DNA from: Bowmanella denitrificans
GTDB taxonomy: Bacteria > Pseudomonadota > Gammaproteobacteria > Enterobacterales > Alteromonadaceae
Direction: 5' to 3'
Length of the DNA: 64,000 nt
NCBI RefSeq assembly: GCF_002887595.1
Contig: NZ_PEBU01000006.1
Coordinates: forward strand, 124,001 to 188,000
Under the pieces are notes generated by a model. That model was not told where the DNA came from. It saw only the letters and a list, made by a program, of their open reading frames with translations, and made no database searches. This document shows positions 47,715 through 58,086 of this stretch, piece by piece. A program made the translations under genes and the position numbers. Position 1 is the first letter of the stretch; every line of letters starts with the position of its first letter.

Positions 47715-48320
47715 ATGAGTGTATTAGTTGGTCGTCCCGCCCCGGATTTCACTGCCGCTGCCGTACTGGGCAACGGTGAGATTGTTGACAGCTATAACCT
47801 GAAAGATGCCATTAAAGGCAAAAAGGCCGTGTTGTTTTTCTACCCACTTGATTTCACTTTTGTTTGCCCTTCAGAGCTGATTGCTTTTGACAAACGTTAC
47901 GAAGAATTCCAAAAGCGTGGTGTAGAGGTTATTGGTATCTCTATTGACTCCCAGTTCAGCCACAACGCATGGCGTAATACGCCGGTAAATCAAGGCGGTA
48001 TCGGGCCTGTGAAGTACACGCTGGTGGCAGACGTAAAACATGAAATCTGCCAGGCCTATGATGTTGAGCATCCTGAAGCTGGCGTGGCGTTCCGTGGCTC
48101 TTTCCTGATCGACGAGGAAGGTAATGTACGTCATCAGGTGGTTAATGATCTGCCGCTGGGCCGTAATGTAGACGAAATGCTGCGTATGGTGGATGCTCTG
48201 AATTTCCACCAGGAGCATGGTGAAGTATGTCCAGCTGGCTGGCAGCAAGGTAACGAAGGTATGCAGGCAAGCCCCGAAGGTGTGGCCAAGTACCTGGCGG
48301 AAAACAGCGACAAGCTGTAA
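47715..48320 (+). CDS. Typical 2-Cys peroxiredoxin (AhpC/Tsa family)
   Basis: Thiol peroxidase of about 201 residues. The peroxidatic cysteine is in FTFVCPSELIAF, the resolving cysteine in GEVCPAGW. The ATG at 47715 has GGAGA at a good distance; the in-frame ATGs at 47703 and 47712 are closer to, or before, that site. The long C-terminus (with ASPEGVAKYL) fits the Prx1 subgroup sensitive to over-oxidation. It is divergent from bfd. Confidence 0.93.
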   Translation: MSVLVGRPAPDFTAAAVLGNGEIVDSYNLKDAIKGKKAVLFFYPLDFTFVCPSELIAFDKRYEEFQKRGVEVIGISIDSQFSHNAWRNTPVNQGGIGPVKYTLVADVKHEICQAYDVEHPEAGVAFRGSFLIDEEGNVRHQVVNDLPLGRNVDEMLRMVDALNFHQEHGEVCPAGWQQGNEGMQASPEGVAKYLAENSDKL

Positions 48321-48337
48321 GACTTTAAGCTAAAACG

Positions 48338-48363
48338 AAGCCGCGATTATCGCGGCTTTTTTA
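48338..48363. terminator. Terminator after the peroxiredoxin gene
   Basis: AAGCCGCG/CGCGGCTT with loop ATTAT, followed by TTTTTATTTT. It lies between convergent genes. Confidence 0.9.
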
Positions 48364-48365
48364 TT

Positions 48366-49244
48366 TTAAGGCTGAATTGCCATCACATCGGTTTTAAGCA
48401 GGGTCAGGATTTGTTCCGCGGTATTACCCAACAGTTTTCCTTTTAGTCCTTTGCGGCCCACGGTGCCTATGGCGACCAGGCCCGCATTGACATCAGCCGC
48501 CATACTGGGCAACACCTTGTCTGGTTCACCGGCCTTAATGTGCAACTGCTTTTCGGAAATAGGGTAGTCACCAGCCATTTCCTGAATCAGCGGCAGATAC
48601 TGTTGTCTGGCCTGAGTGGCGATTTTCTTGGCACTTAGTCCCATCAGATCTTTCAGCATGGGGGACATGGGCAGGCAATAAGCCACATGTAATTCGCCGC
48701 CAAAATGACGTACCCACTCAATACCTGTGGCCAGTAATTGCCTGTTCAAAGCTTGCTTACTTTGTAGCTTACTACCAAGATCCAATGTAACCAGCACATT
48801 GTGCTGCTTTTTCCATTTTTTCTCAGCCACTAGTAATACCGGTGTACTGCTGGTTCTGAGCAAATGCCAGTCTGTTGGCGTGTAAAACAGATTTTCAGTG
48901 CGATGTCCGGTTTTAATAATCAGGTCATGGCGATGACGCCGGCTGTAAGCTTCCACCCACTGGGCAATGTTTTTCTCCCAGATCACCTGAGTCTGTACAC
49001 TGGCATCGTTCAGTCCGGTATCTTTGAGTTGGCGTTCCAGCCATTGCTGACGCTGTTCAATCAGGCTTTGCTGAACTTCCTGTTGTTGCGCATTGCTAAG
49101 GTTGTCGGGTAGATGTTTAAGTTGTTCATGTACAAAGCTCAACACCGTTACCTGAGCATCTAACGCCTCTGCAACTAATTTGGCTTTTGCCAGGGCCTTG
49201 GGCTTGTTTCCCGGGAGATCTGCAATGACTAGTATTTGTTTCAT
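48366..49244 (-). CDS. uspE: Tandem universal stress protein (UspE-like)
   Basis: Two Usp domains in 292 residues (about 1-140 and 150-292). The second has the ATP-binding motif GTVGRKGLKGKLLGNTAEQI, while the first lacks the full glycine loop. UspE-type proteins act in stress resistance and motility or adhesion. A MITE-like element lies 46 bp upstream of its start and may affect its promoter. The name uspE is by layout, not certain orthology. Confidence 0.82.
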   Translation of the reverse strand: MKQILVIADLPGNKPKALAKAKLVAEALDAQVTVLSFVHEQLKHLPDNLSNAQQQEVQQSLIEQRQQWLERQLKDTGLNDASVQTQVIWEKNIAQWVEAYSRRHRHDLIIKTGHRTENLFYTPTDWHLLRTSSTPVLLVAEKKWKKQHNVLVTLDLGSKLQSKQALNRQLLATGIEWVRHFGGELHVAYCLPMSPMLKDLMGLSAKKIATQARQQYLPLIQEMAGDYPISEKQLHIKAGEPDKVLPSMAADVNAGLVAIGTVGRKGLKGKLLGNTAEQILTLLKTDVMAIQP

Positions 49245-49290
49245 CCACGCCTTCCTTTTCAGCTAAGTAGCATAAATCTAGCAGGATAAT

Positions 49291-49558
49291 TAGAGCGTGT
49301 TGACCTTTTAATTATGATTTTGCAGCAGTTTGTGGGCCCTTTATACAAGGCAGAGCGAACGTGGTGTAGTGATTCTACATGAGTGAGTGATAACGCCGTA
49401 GAAAGGGCCCACAAGCGCTGCCCGAAGGGTTCAACCCAGCCCCTCCTGCTCTGTGTTGCCGGGCTTTGACTTAGGCCCACTAAGCCTGCAGCCCGGCGTC
49501 GTGACCATAAGGGGCTGGAATTGAACAAAATTTATACTCAAAAGGTCAACGCACTCTA
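49291..49558 (-). mobile_element. MITE-like element, copy 2 (268 bp, inverted)
   Basis: Reverse-complement copy of the element at 41491-41758, same length, with mostly single-base differences (for example TTTGAGTAT versus TTTAATTAT at one end). Terminal inverted repeats TAGAGCGTGTTGACCTTTTA and TAGAGTGCGTTGACCTTTTG and TA at both edges are visible. It fills most of the 373-bp gap between uspE and rnt; the remainder holds nothing recognisable. Confidence 0.85.
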
Positions 49559-49617
49559 ATCAATACATTGATTTATATCAGAAAGGCTATGCCAAATACA
49601 TCAGGTATTTAATTCTG

Positions 49618-50256
49618 TCAGATCTCTACCGTCGTTAGCGGCCAGCCACCCAGTTGTTGCCACTTGTTGACGATAATACAGAATAGATCTGCGGTTTTCT
49701 CAGCGTCATACAAAGCGCTATGTGCCTCGGCCTGATCAAAGCTCAGTCCCGCCGTGCGGCAGGCCTTAACCAATACGGTTTGACCGAAAGCCAGGGCTGA
49801 CAGGCTGGTGGTATCAAAAGACACGAAAGGGTGGAATGGGGTGCGCTTTATACTGGAGCGTTCAACGGCGGCGTTAACAAAGCCCTGATCAAAGGCCGCA
49901 TTGTGGGCAACAATTACACTGCGCTGGCAATCCGCATCTTTCTGCTTTTTACGGATTTGCTTACACAGTTCCTTCATAACGTCGGTTTCAGGTAGAGCGC
50001 CACGCAAGGCACAATGTGGGTCGATGCCATTAAAATCCAGTGCAGCCTGTTCCAGGTTCGCACCTGCAAATGGCTGGACATGAAAATGAAAGGTTTCGTC
50101 TCTGACAAGCTGACCTGTTTGATCCAGCTTTAAGGTAACTGCAGCAATTTCCAGCAAAGCGTCGGTGCGCGGATTAAAACCGGCGGTTTCCACATCTATT
50201 ACTACGGGAAAATATCCCCTGAATCTTTGCTTGAGTTGTTGCGTATCTGCTGTCAT
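49618..50256 (-). CDS. rnt: Ribonuclease T
   Basis: 3'-5' exoribonuclease of the DEDDh family that trims tRNA and other stable RNA ends. The 212-residue protein has [12 protein letters not shown] (DxE), [11 protein letters not shown], and the final [14 protein letters not shown] with the catalytic His and Asp. Its neighbour motY is divergent, a pairing common in Alteromonadales and Vibrio relatives. Confidence 0.96.
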   Translation of the reverse strand: MTADTQQLKQRFRGYFPVVIDVETAGFNPRTDALLEIAAVTLKLDQTGQLVRDETFHFHVQPFAGANLEQAALDFNGIDPHCALRGALPETDVMKELCKQIRKKQKDADCQRSVIVAHNAAFDQGFVNAAVERSSIKRTPFHPFVSFDTTSLSALAFGQTVLVKACRTAGLSFDQAEAHSALYDAEKTADLFCIIVNKWQQLGGWPLTTVEI

Positions 50257-50392
50257 CTTTTACTCTATCGGTCTTGAACTAAATGGTCGTGCTGGTCTGG
50301 GCCGCGATTATGACAAGTCTGGCCGAGGCTATCCAGTGTAATGGAATTGATGTGACTGCCGATATCTTGGTAAGGAATTGGACAGAGATGTT

Positions 50393-51259
50393 ATGAACAG
50401 ACTCCTTTATGCTTTGCTCGGTATGCTGATAACGCCCGCTCAGGCCGGATTGCGTCATTATGCAGCGCCCGTTGAAACCTCCAGTTGGCAGTTAAGCAGC
50501 CAAACCCGACTGCAATGTACTCTGAAACATCAGGTACCCGGCTATGGCGATGCGTTGTTTACCAGTATGGCCAGTAAGCAACTCAATATGGAGTTTGAGC
50601 TGGATATGCTGCAGTTGCCCAAAACTTACGGTGTGGCTTCGGTTTACTCGGTGCCACCGAGCTGGATGCCTGGGGCAATGCAACGGCAAATTGCCGATAT
50701 GCCCATTCGTAAACAATATAATGGTGATCTACCGGAACAAGCGGCCTGGACCATTCTGTCTGAGTTGGAAAAAGGGTTCTGGCCGACCATCTATTATCGT
50801 GATTGGTACAATGAAGCCGACAGAGTGGCTGTGGGGCTAAATGCCAGCAACTTTATTGACCAATACCGGCAGTTTTCCCAATGCGTGGCTAATTTACTGC
50901 CCTATAGCTTCGAGGACATTGCCTACACTGTGCTGTCGTATCAGAAAAACTCCGATGAATTTACCCGAGGCTCACGCAAAAAACTCAGCATGATCAGTGA
51001 CTACCTTAAAGAAGACAGCAATATTGAACTGGTGTTACTGGATGCTTATACCGACAGTTATGGCGGCCGTTGGAGTAATGAGCAATTGTCATTGCGACGT
51101 GCCGAGCGGGTAAAGCAGTTTTTCCAGGAGCAAGGGGTTGAGGGCGACAGGATCAGCATCACCGGCCATGGGGAAAAACGGCATATTGCAGAAAACAGCA
51201 ATGAACTGTCCAGAGCCAAGAACCGTCGGGTGATTATCCGTATGGAGAAAGGGTTGTAA
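50393..51259 (+). CDS. motY: Sodium-driven flagellar motor protein MotY
   Basis: Component of the T-ring, which holds PomA/PomB stators around the polar flagellar motor. The 288-residue protein has a signal peptide (LLYALLGMLITPAQA), a MotY N-domain and a C-terminal OmpA-like peptidoglycan-binding domain (about 165-285, with DAYTDSYGGRWSNEQLSLRR). No other flagellar gene is here, as usual for motY, which commonly sits apart. The ATG at 50393 is chosen; an upstream TTG would spoil the signal peptide. Confidence 0.94.
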   Translation: MNRLLYALLGMLITPAQAGLRHYAAPVETSSWQLSSQTRLQCTLKHQVPGYGDALFTSMASKQLNMEFELDMLQLPKTYGVASVYSVPPSWMPGAMQRQIADMPIRKQYNGDLPEQAAWTILSELEKGFWPTIYYRDWYNEADRVAVGLNASNFIDQYRQFSQCVANLLPYSFEDIAYTVLSYQKNSDEFTRGSRKKLSMISDYLKEDSNIELVLLDAYTDSYGGRWSNEQLSLRRAERVKQFFQEQGVEGDRISITGHGEKRHIAENSNELSRAKNRRVIIRMEKGL

Positions 51260-51275
51260 TCACATCAGGATTGTC

Positions 51276-51299
51276 AAAAGGGCGCTAGGCGCCCTTTTT
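51276..51299. terminator. Bidirectional terminator between motY and glpQ
   Basis: AAAAGGGCGC/GCGCCCTTTT with a 3-nt loop (TAG). It has A and T runs on both sides and overlaps the glpQ stop region. Confidence 0.9.
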
Positions 51300-52290
51300 A
51301 CTGTGTGGCGTTGTAGGCCACGACCTTATCCGGGAAGTCGGTAAAAATACCATCAACTTTCAGCCCGTCAAATAGCAATGCCATGGTGCTCTGCCAGTCC
51401 ATACCTTGCGGTAGTTGGTCTGCACGAAGAGTATAAGGATGTATTTGTAATCCCAATGCCTTGGCTTGTGTTAACAGCGTGGTTGGGGCTTTGTTGTCAA
51501 AGTTAACCAACTGCGGGATCCAGGGGCCAATCCCATCCGCTACCTTGGCAATCTCCTGCAAACCCGGCGGGGATTTTAAATAGTCGTAGTCTGAACCTGA
51601 CTCCTGCCAGCTGTTTTCTGCCAAAAGCTGTATCAGCGGCGCTTTCAGGCCCAGCTCCTGGCGTAAACGGCGGGTTTCGGCAAAGTCGAAACATTGCACA
51701 TATACCTTGGCATTTGCCTTATTCAGACCATGCTTTTCCAATTGGGCCATGAAAATCTTGCTGATATCTTGCCCTGCAGCACGGTGAAATGCCGGGGATT
51801 TTATCTCCGGATAAATGCCAATATTGACGCCACGGCTGCGATTCAGCTCTTGAATCAGAATGAGCTGCTCTTCGAAGGTCGCAATGCGAAAGAAGTCCGC
51901 ATTGCTCTTATGCCCCTGGTAACGAAGGGCAAACACTTGCTGATTCTGTTCATTGCGTCTTTCGTGTACCCGCAGGCTCTTCAATTCCTCAAGGGTAAAG
52001 TCGATGGCATAAAAGCGTCCATCGGCCCGTTTCCGTTGTGCAAAGCGCTCTGCCACATCGGTCACGGTATCCAGGTGGATATCATGCAGTACCACCAACA
52101 CACCATCCTTGGATAACACTAAATCCTGCTCGATATAATCGGGGTTCATGCCATGGGCCAGAATAACGGCTGGCAGCGTATGCTCCGGCAGGTAGCCCGA
52201 TGCGCCCCGATGCGCAATGACCAAAGGTTTGGCCAACAGGTTAGTGCACAGGGTTGACAGCAGAATGCCGGTAAGCAGCGTCCTTATCAT
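51298..52290 (-). CDS. glpQ: Periplasmic glycerophosphodiester phosphodiesterase
   Basis: Hydrolyses deacylated phospholipids to glycerol-3-phosphate and an alcohol. The 330-residue protein has a signal peptide (ending NLLAK, about residue 20), then the GDPD TIM-barrel with the catalytic His in IAHRGASGYLPEHTLPA, metal ligands in IEQDLVLSKDG, and LHDIHLD. No glpT transporter lies beside it. It is followed upstream by gloA with a 9-bp gap, so the two may be co-transcribed. Confidence 0.94.
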   Translation of the reverse strand: MIRTLLTGILLSTLCTNLLAKPLVIAHRGASGYLPEHTLPAVILAHGMNPDYIEQDLVLSKDGVLVVLHDIHLDTVTDVAERFAQRKRADGRFYAIDFTLEELKSLRVHERRNEQNQQVFALRYQGHKSNADFFRIATFEEQLILIQELNRSRGVNIGIYPEIKSPAFHRAAGQDISKIFMAQLEKHGLNKANAKVYVQCFDFAETRRLRQELGLKAPLIQLLAENSWQESGSDYDYLKSPPGLQEIAKVADGIGPWIPQLVNFDNKAPTTLLTQAKALGLQIHPYTLRADQLPQGMDWQSTMALLFDGLKVDGIFTDFPDKVVAYNATQ

Positions 52291-52299
52291 GTTTTAATC

Positions 52300-52680
52300 T
52301 CAGTCTTGAATCAGCTCCACGGCATAACCGTCAGGGTCGCGCACAAAGGCGATAACGGTACTGCCACCTTTGACCGGCCCAGGTTTGCGGTAGACATCTG
52401 CACCTTGCTGCTCCAGGCGTTCACACAGCGCATAGATATCTTCTGCACCTATAGCGATGTGTCCGTACGCCGTACCCATATCATAGCTGTCTTGATCCCA
52501 GTTGTAGGTCAGTTCTAGTACGGTATGGCTGTGTTCTTCGCCATACCCCAGAAATGCCAGGGTATATTGATATTCCTGGTTTTCACTGGTGCGTAACAGC
52601 GTCATACCCAGTAACTGGGTATAGAATTCAATAGAACTTTCCAGGTTACCAACGCGCAACATGGTATGCAGTAGTCTCAT
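52300..52680 (-). CDS. gloA: Lactoylglutathione lyase (glyoxalase I)
   Basis: Isomerises the methylglyoxal-glutathione adduct in detoxification. The 126-residue vicinal-oxygen-chelate protein has metal ligands in [10 protein letters not shown] (His), VLELTYNWD (Glu), YGHIAIG (His) and GYAVELIQ (Glu). Length indicates the short nickel-type bacterial enzyme. It lies between glpQ and nth on the same strand. Confidence 0.96.
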   Translation of the reverse strand: MRLLHTMLRVGNLESSIEFYTQLLGMTLLRTSENQEYQYTLAFLGYGEEHSHTVLELTYNWDQDSYDMGTAYGHIAIGAEDIYALCERLEQQGADVYRKPGPVKGGSTVIAFVRDPDGYAVELIQD

Positions 52681-52719
52681 ACTTCTGGTCCTTTTTGGTC
52701 AGGGGGGAGTGTAATCTTA

Positions 52720-53355
52720 TTATGTTTCAGTTTTATCTCTGAACTCACAGAGATCTTCAATCAGGCATGCGCCGCAACGGGGCTTTCTGGCAACACATAC
52801 GTAACGGCCGTGCAGAATCAGCCAGTGGTGTACATCGACTTTAAACTCGGCAGGCACAACCTTAAGTAGTTTATTTTCCACTTCAAGCACATTTTTGCCA
52901 GGCGCCAGCCCCGTGCGGTTGCTGACCCGGAAAATATGCGTATCTACGGCAATGGTGGGCCAGCCGAAAGCGGTGTTCAGCACCACATTGGCGGTTTTGC
53001 GGCCAACGCCGGGCAGTGCCTCTAATGCCTCGCGACTTTCAGGCACTGCAGAACCATGCTGATTTACCAGAATGTGGCAGGTCTTAATCACATTTTCTGC
53101 TTTGGCATTAAACAGGCCAATGGTTTTAATGTATTCCTTCAGGCCATCCACACCTAATGCCAGAATCGCTTCCGGGGTATTGGCAACCGGGAACAGTTTG
53201 TCGGTGGCTTTATTCACGCCCACATCAGTGGCCTGCGCTGAAAGGATCACGGCAATCAACAGTTCAAACGGGGAACTGTAGTTGAGCTCGGTGGTGGGGT
53301 GAGGGTTGTCATCCCTCAGGCGTTGTAATATTTGTTTGCGTTTGCTCTGGTTCAT
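52720..53355 (-). CDS. nth: Endonuclease III
   Basis: DNA glycosylase/AP lyase for oxidised pyrimidines. The 211-residue protein has the HhH motif LPGVGRKTANVVLN, with the catalytic lysine, then VDTHIFRVSNR with the catalytic aspartate. The C-terminal [4Fe-4S] loop has the exact C-x6-C-x2-C-x5-C pattern. It follows the rsx operon directly, as in E. coli. Confidence 0.97.
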   Translation of the reverse strand: MNQSKRKQILQRLRDDNPHPTTELNYSSPFELLIAVILSAQATDVGVNKATDKLFPVANTPEAILALGVDGLKEYIKTIGLFNAKAENVIKTCHILVNQHGSAVPESREALEALPGVGRKTANVVLNTAFGWPTIAVDTHIFRVSNRTGLAPGKNVLEVENKLLKVVPAEFKVDVHHWLILHGRYVCVARKPRCGACLIEDLCEFRDKTET

Positions 53356-53394
53356 CCTGGTCTGTCTTTGTTGGCCACCATGCTGAGTATTCCG

Positions 53395-54090
53395 TCAGGA
53401 AGACTCTGCCGTGATTCTGGCGCGCTGCACTACTTTGGCCGGTTGTTTATTAAGTTGTTCCAGCCGCTTATCCAATACATTTTTCAGGGCGATAAGCAAA
53501 CCCATACCGATAAAGGCGCCCGGTGGCAAAATGGCCAGCAGGAACTTATGCTCGGTCACATAAAGCGTCAGGGTTAGCTGTTTGGCCCAGTCGCCAAACA
53601 GGAACTCTGCACCGCTGAACAGGGTGCCGCTTCCCAGTATTTCCCGCAATCCGCCCAGTGTCACCAATACCAGTGTGAAGCCGACGCCCATCATCAAACC
53701 GTCAAAAGCGGCAAACTTTACCGGATTTTTTGATGCATAGGCTTCTGCCCGGCCAATAATGGCGCAATTGGTCACAATTAAAGGAATAAAAATACCCAGG
53801 GCCTGATAAAGGGTGAAGGTGTAGGCGTTCATCAGCAATTGGATAATAGTGACAAACGCGGCTATCACCATCACAAAAATAGGGATGCGTATCTCTGCCG
53901 GTACCAGATTGCGTACCAGGGAGACTGTAGTATTGGAACCAATCAGCACCGCCGTGGTAGCCAGCCCCAATCCCAGGCCATTAATAAAACTGCCGGTCAC
54001 CGCCAGCAACGGGCATAAGCCCAGCAGTTGTACCAGGGCCGGATTGTTTTTCCACAGCCCTTGCCAAGACAGGGTTTTGTATTCACTCAT
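53395..54090 (-). CDS. rsxE: Rnf/Rsx electron transport complex subunit E
   Basis: Integral membrane subunit of the Rnf complex, 231 residues, six membrane segments, related to RsxA and NqrD. Hallmarks are [17 protein letters not shown] and [17 protein letters not shown], the latter containing the cysteine that helps hold an iron-sulphur site with RsxA. It overlaps rsxG by 8 bp. The complex couples ferredoxin or NADH oxidation to ion transport. Confidence 0.96.
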   Translation of the reverse strand: MSEYKTLSWQGLWKNNPALVQLLGLCPLLAVTGSFINGLGLGLATTAVLIGSNTTVSLVRNLVPAEIRIPIFVMVIAAFVTIIQLLMNAYTFTLYQALGIFIPLIVTNCAIIGRAEAYASKNPVKFAAFDGLMMGVGFTLVLVTLGGLREILGSGTLFSGAEFLFGDWAKQLTLTLYVTEHKFLLAILPPGAFIGMGLLIALKNVLDKRLEQLNKQPAKVVQRARITAESS

Positions 54091-54745
54091 GGGCTTCCTC
54101 CTTGGTACTCACCTTGCTCACCTTGCATAAGTTAGGTGCATCATACAGTTGTTGCTGCATGCTATTGCTGAGTTTCAGTGCATCACGCACTGCGCCGACA
54201 ACCGCTCTGGGGGTAATGGTGGCGCCGGTAAATTGGTCAAACTGTCCGCCGTCTTTTTTGACTGCCCAGTTTTTTTCATCACCATTGCCCAGCCCTTTAC
54301 CATTAAAGCTCAGAATCCAGTCACTGATACGCACATCAATTTTATCGCCAAGGCCTGGGGTTTCCTGATGCTTAATTGCGCGGACGCCGGTCACTTTTCC
54401 TTGTGCATCAATACCTACCAATAGCTCGATATTGCCGCTATAACCGTCCGGCGTTATGGTTTGAATAACCAGGGCGGCAGGCTCACCAGCCAGACGCGCA
54501 CGATACACCTTTTTGGCGTCGCTATTGCCTAAAAACTCAGGATGGCTGATTTCTGTGCAGTCATGCTCAATATCATTGTCATGCAGATTGGCCGGGACAA
54601 TACTGCCAAGCAGTTTCTGCAGCTGTTGCTGCTGCTGGCTTTTGATTTTGTCATCAGTGAACTGATGGGTCAGCGCAATCAGACCGGTGGTGACCAGCGC
54701 AAAAGCGGTCAGCGTTAAGCCGTTGCGCTTGAGGCTGTCTTTCAT
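54083..54745 (-). CDS. rsxG: Rnf/Rsx electron transport complex subunit G
   Basis: Periplasm-facing flavoprotein with one N-terminal membrane anchor. The ATG at 54745 ([31 protein letters not shown] upstream) gives 220 residues; a 40-residue upstream extension runs into rsxD. FMN attaches through threonine in [10 protein letters not shown]. It overlaps rsxD by 4 bp (ATGA). Confidence 0.95.
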   Translation of the reverse strand: MKDSLKRNGLTLTAFALVTTGLIALTHQFTDDKIKSQQQQQLQKLLGSIVPANLHDNDIEHDCTEISHPEFLGNSDAKKVYRARLAGEPAALVIQTITPDGYSGNIELLVGIDAQGKVTGVRAIKHQETPGLGDKIDVRISDWILSFNGKGLGNGDEKNWAVKKDGGQFDQFTGATITPRAVVGAVRDALKLSNSMQQQLYDAPNLCKVSKVSTKEEAHE

Positions 54746-55809
54746 GGTTTTCCTCTTTGACGCTGGTGGCCATAAGTGCGGGGCCGGGTGTAATAATCTA
54801 TCAGCGGCACGGCCATATTCATCAGCACGACGGCAAAGGCAATGGCATCGGGGTAACCGCCCCAAGTCCGAATGACCACTACCAGCAGGCCAATACCTGC
54901 GCCGAAGAGCAAGCGGCCGCGGTCAGTTGTACTGGCGGAAACCGGGTCGGTAGCAATAAAAAAAGCCCCCAGCATAGTGCCGCCGCTAAGCAGATGGAAC
55001 CAGGGTGATGCGAACAGATCCGGGGCGCTAAGGTGCATGATGCCGGCCACCAGCAATATGGTCCCCAGCATGCTGACGGGAATCTGCCATTTAATTGCAC
55101 GTAACTTCAGTAAAACCAGACCACCTGCCAGATAGGCCAGGTTAATCCAAAACCAGCCAATGCCCAGGCCATTGTTAAATTGTCCTTTGCTGGTTGCTTC
55201 TTCCAGCGTCAGGCCGAGACTTAAATCGGTTTTCACTGCGTCCAGGGGCGTAGCCATGGTAAAGCCGTCGGCATCACTGCGAAGCTGGGTCAGGCTGTAA
55301 CCTTCACCGGTAAAGCCGGTAAAGATCACGCTCAAAGCATCGACCAGATTATAAGGATGCTCTGCTAAATGTTGCGGTGGCAGCCAGGATGTCATGGCAA
55401 CCGGAAACGACACCAGTAAGGTTACATAAGCCACCATGGCGGGGTTAAACAGGTTAGATCCCAAGCCACCATAAAGTTGTTTGGCGATGCCGATGGCGAA
55501 AAACGCACCGATAGCCGTAATCCACCAAGGCGTAAGCGGTGGCAGACAAATTGCCAGCAGCAAAGCGGTTAATAGCGCGCTGCAATCGGACAGGGCCTTT
55601 TCAAAATCTTTTTTGCGCAGTTCCAGAATCAGCGCTTCGGTGCCTAATGCGACCACGGCTGCAATCAAGAACTGTAGCAGGCTGCCCCAGCCGAAAAACC
55701 AGCATTGCAGGGCAAAACCGGGCAGGGCGCAATAACAGACCAGGCGCATAAGCTCGGCGGTACTACGTTGACTGCGCTGGTGAGGTGAACTGGCAATTCG
55801 AAGGCTCAT
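54742..55809 (-). CDS. rsxD: Rnf/Rsx electron transport complex subunit D
   Basis: Membrane subunit of 355 residues, related to NqrB, with a covalently bound FMN expected at the threonine in [11 protein letters not shown]. About nine hydrophobic segments are visible. Start and stop overlap the neighbouring rsxC and rsxG genes by 4 bp each, so all are translated from one mRNA. Confidence 0.95.
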   Translation of the reverse strand: MSLRIASSPHQRSQRSTAELMRLVCYCALPGFALQCWFFGWGSLLQFLIAAVVALGTEALILELRKKDFEKALSDCSALLTALLLAICLPPLTPWWITAIGAFFAIGIAKQLYGGLGSNLFNPAMVAYVTLLVSFPVAMTSWLPPQHLAEHPYNLVDALSVIFTGFTGEGYSLTQLRSDADGFTMATPLDAVKTDLSLGLTLEEATSKGQFNNGLGIGWFWINLAYLAGGLVLLKLRAIKWQIPVSMLGTILLVAGIMHLSAPDLFASPWFHLLSGGTMLGAFFIATDPVSASTTDRGRLLFGAGIGLLVVVIRTWGGYPDAIAFAVVLMNMAVPLIDYYTRPRTYGHQRQRGKP

Positions 55810-58073
55810 TCGTCTGTTTTATCCTGCTGATTATCTGCGCTACTTTGCATATCAAGTTTGGCTTTTCTGGCCTTCGCTTTGGCGATAGCCGCTGCAACAC
55901 GTTGTTTTTTCTGTTCGTCTACTTCCACCAGAGGCTGAGCGACTTTTTCTGCAGGCATATCTGCTGTGGAAGAAGCTTGCTGACGATCTTTCTGTGCTTT
56001 TTGTTGTTTGGCCTTGGCAATGGCTGCCGCGACGCGTTGCCTTTTCTGTTCTTCTCTATCGTCAGCTGGCGCTGGCTTAACGGGGGTATCGGCGGCTGTG
56101 ACTTGGGTTGACACCTTGTCTTTCGGCTTAACTTGTTTTGTGGTCTTGCTTTTGCTGGCAGTGGCCTCTTTGGCCTGTTTATCTTCTGCTGCAGTATCTG
56201 CTGTGTCGCTGGGCGCGGCATCACCTTGCTGTACTGCGGCTTTTCTGGCCTTGGCACGCGCCACGGCAGCGGCTACTTTGGCCTGTTTATCTTCTGCTGC
56301 AGTATCTGCTGTGTCGCTGGGCGCCGCATGACCTTGCTGCGTTGCGGCTTTTCTGGCCTTGGCACGCGCCACGGCAGCGGCCACTTTGGCTTGTTTATCT
56401 TCTGCTGCAGTATCTGCTGTGTCGCTGGGCGCGGAGTCACCTTGCTGTACTGCGGCTTTTCTGGCTTTAGCACGGGCAATAGCGGCTGCGACTTTATCCG
56501 CGGTCTCTGGGGCTGCCGTTGTCTCATCGCTGGTCTGCTGTTTCCGTGCTCTGGCCAGCGCTGCAGCAACCTTAGACTTTGGATCGTCGCCCTGTTTATG
56601 CATGGCTTCACGTCTGGCCTCGGCTGCCTGCTGATGTTTTAACTCGCGCTCGGCCTTTTCTTCTTCCAAACGCTGTTTGCGCGCTTCAAATCTGTCTCTG
56701 GCCTTGTCGGCTTTCTGCTTTTCTTCTTCCTGTTGACGGATTTGTGCCTTGGCAACGCGGTAGTAATGCACCAGCGGAATCTGGCTTGGGCAAACATAAG
56801 CACAGGCCCCGCACTCGATGCAGTCAAACAGGTTATAATCCTGCGCCTTGTCCAGCTCTTTGGCTTTGCTATGCCAATACATTTGTTGCGGCAGCAAATT
56901 CACCGGGCAAGCATCAGCACAAGCGCTGCAGCGAATACAGGCCTGCTCTTCCTCGGGCAGCGTCATTTCTTGTTGGGTTGGCGCTAAAATACAGTTAGTA
57001 CTTTTCACCACAGGTATTTGTTCGGAAGCCAGGCTGAAGCCCATCATCGGTCCGCCCATTATCAGACGCTGAACCCCCTGCTGTGCTTTTTCGTAACCTG
57101 CATGTTTTAGCAAATGACATATCGGTGTACCCAGTAGAGCCCAGACGTTGCATGGCTTTGTCATGGCTTCGCCTGTGAGGGTGACAACACGCTGAATCAA
57201 CGGCTTGCCGGTAAAGATAACATCTGCTACGGCAAAACAAGTGCCGACGTTTTGCATAATAATGCCTACGTCTATGGGCAGGCGGCCATGGGGCACTTCA
57301 CGACCGGTCAGCACCTGAATAAGTTGTTTTTCGCCGCCGGCTGGATACTTAGTGGGAATAGGGCAGATGATATAGTCAGGCTTTTCCTGACAAGCTACCT
57401 GCATGGCCTGAATGGCCTCGGGTTTGTTGTCTTCAATGGCGATAAGCACATGGCCCGGGTTGAGCAAGTGGCAGAGAACATCAATACCTTGTCGTATCTG
57501 CCAGGCATGTTCGCGCATCAGTCGGTCATCGGCGGTAATATAGGGCTCACACTCGGCCCCGTTGATTACCAGAAACTCCACATCTTTTTTCGGACTGACT
57601 TTAATATGAGTGGGGAAACCCGCACCACCCATACCGGCAATCCCCGCATCACAGATCGCTTCAATAATGCGGGTTTTAGGCAATTGCTGATAATCCGGTA
57701 TGGGCGTCAGGTCAATCCACTTATCTCGTCCATCCGGGGTTATTTCCACGCTCAGCTCTGCCAGGCCGGATGGATGCGCCGATACATGCGGCGCGATAGC
57801 GGTAACCTTGCCGGATGTTGGTGCATGCACGGGTAAGGCAAAAGGATTTGTGCTGCGTGTTAAGGCCTGCCCTTTAAGCACCTCGTCACCCACTTTTACC
57901 TGCAACTGTCCCGGGGCGCCTATATGCTGTTTAACTGTCAGGTAGAGGTGCTCAGGCAAAGTACACTTGCCGATTACATCCTGATTGGACAGGGTCTTGC
58001 GACCTGGCGGATGTACACCGCCAGGAAAATCAAAAAAGCGTCCCTGGCGAATTTTGTCTATCAATGATTGCAA
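55806..58073 (-). CDS. rsxC: Rnf/Rsx electron transport complex subunit C with long repetitive tail
   Basis: Peripheral subunit binding NADH, FMN and two [4Fe-4S] clusters. Of 755 residues, the first 440 are the conserved core, with [23 protein letters not shown] and cluster motifs [12 protein letters not shown] and [12 protein letters not shown]. The remaining 300 residues are Ala/Lys/Gln/Arg-rich helix with tandem repeats ([14 protein letters not shown] units), including three 36-residue copies at 56172-56495. Such tails occur in other gammaproteobacterial RsxC proteins and vary in length. Confidence 0.95.
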   Translation of the reverse strand: MQSLIDKIRQGRFFDFPGGVHPPGRKTLSNQDVIGKCTLPEHLYLTVKQHIGAPGQLQVKVGDEVLKGQALTRSTNPFALPVHAPTSGKVTAIAPHVSAHPSGLAELSVEITPDGRDKWIDLTPIPDYQQLPKTRIIEAICDAGIAGMGGAGFPTHIKVSPKKDVEFLVINGAECEPYITADDRLMREHAWQIRQGIDVLCHLLNPGHVLIAIEDNKPEAIQAMQVACQEKPDYIICPIPTKYPAGGEKQLIQVLTGREVPHGRLPIDVGIIMQNVGTCFAVADVIFTGKPLIQRVVTLTGEAMTKPCNVWALLGTPICHLLKHAGYEKAQQGVQRLIMGGPMMGFSLASEQIPVVKSTNCILAPTQQEMTLPEEEQACIRCSACADACPVNLLPQQMYWHSKAKELDKAQDYNLFDCIECGACAYVCPSQIPLVHYYRVAKAQIRQQEEEKQKADKARDRFEARKQRLEEEKAERELKHQQAAEARREAMHKQGDDPKSKVAAALARARKQQTSDETTAAPETADKVAAAIARAKARKAAVQQGDSAPSDTADTAAEDKQAKVAAAVARAKARKAATQQGHAAPSDTADTAAEDKQAKVAAAVARAKARKAAVQQGDAAPSDTADTAAEDKQAKEATASKSKTTKQVKPKDKVSTQVTAADTPVKPAPADDREEQKRQRVAAAIAKAKQQKAQKDRQQASSTADMPAEKVAQPLVEVDEQKKQRVAAAIAKAKARKAKLDMQSSADNQQDKTDE
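56172..56495 (-). repeat. 108-bp tandem repeat in rsxC
   Basis: Three contiguous 108-bp units encode [19 protein letters not shown], then [17 protein letters not shown]. The units differ at a few bases; marker GCAGTATCTG recurs at 56191, 56299 and 56407. Flanking weaker copies share only the KVAAAxARA core. Confidence 0.93.
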
Positions 58074-58086
58074 CTGATTCGCCCTT

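Noticed and set aside
56133-56642. Several long plus-strand frames opposite rsxC (up to 169 codons)
   Set aside because: They mirror the 108-bp repeats of rsxC and encode Cys/Leu-rich text unlike any protein family.
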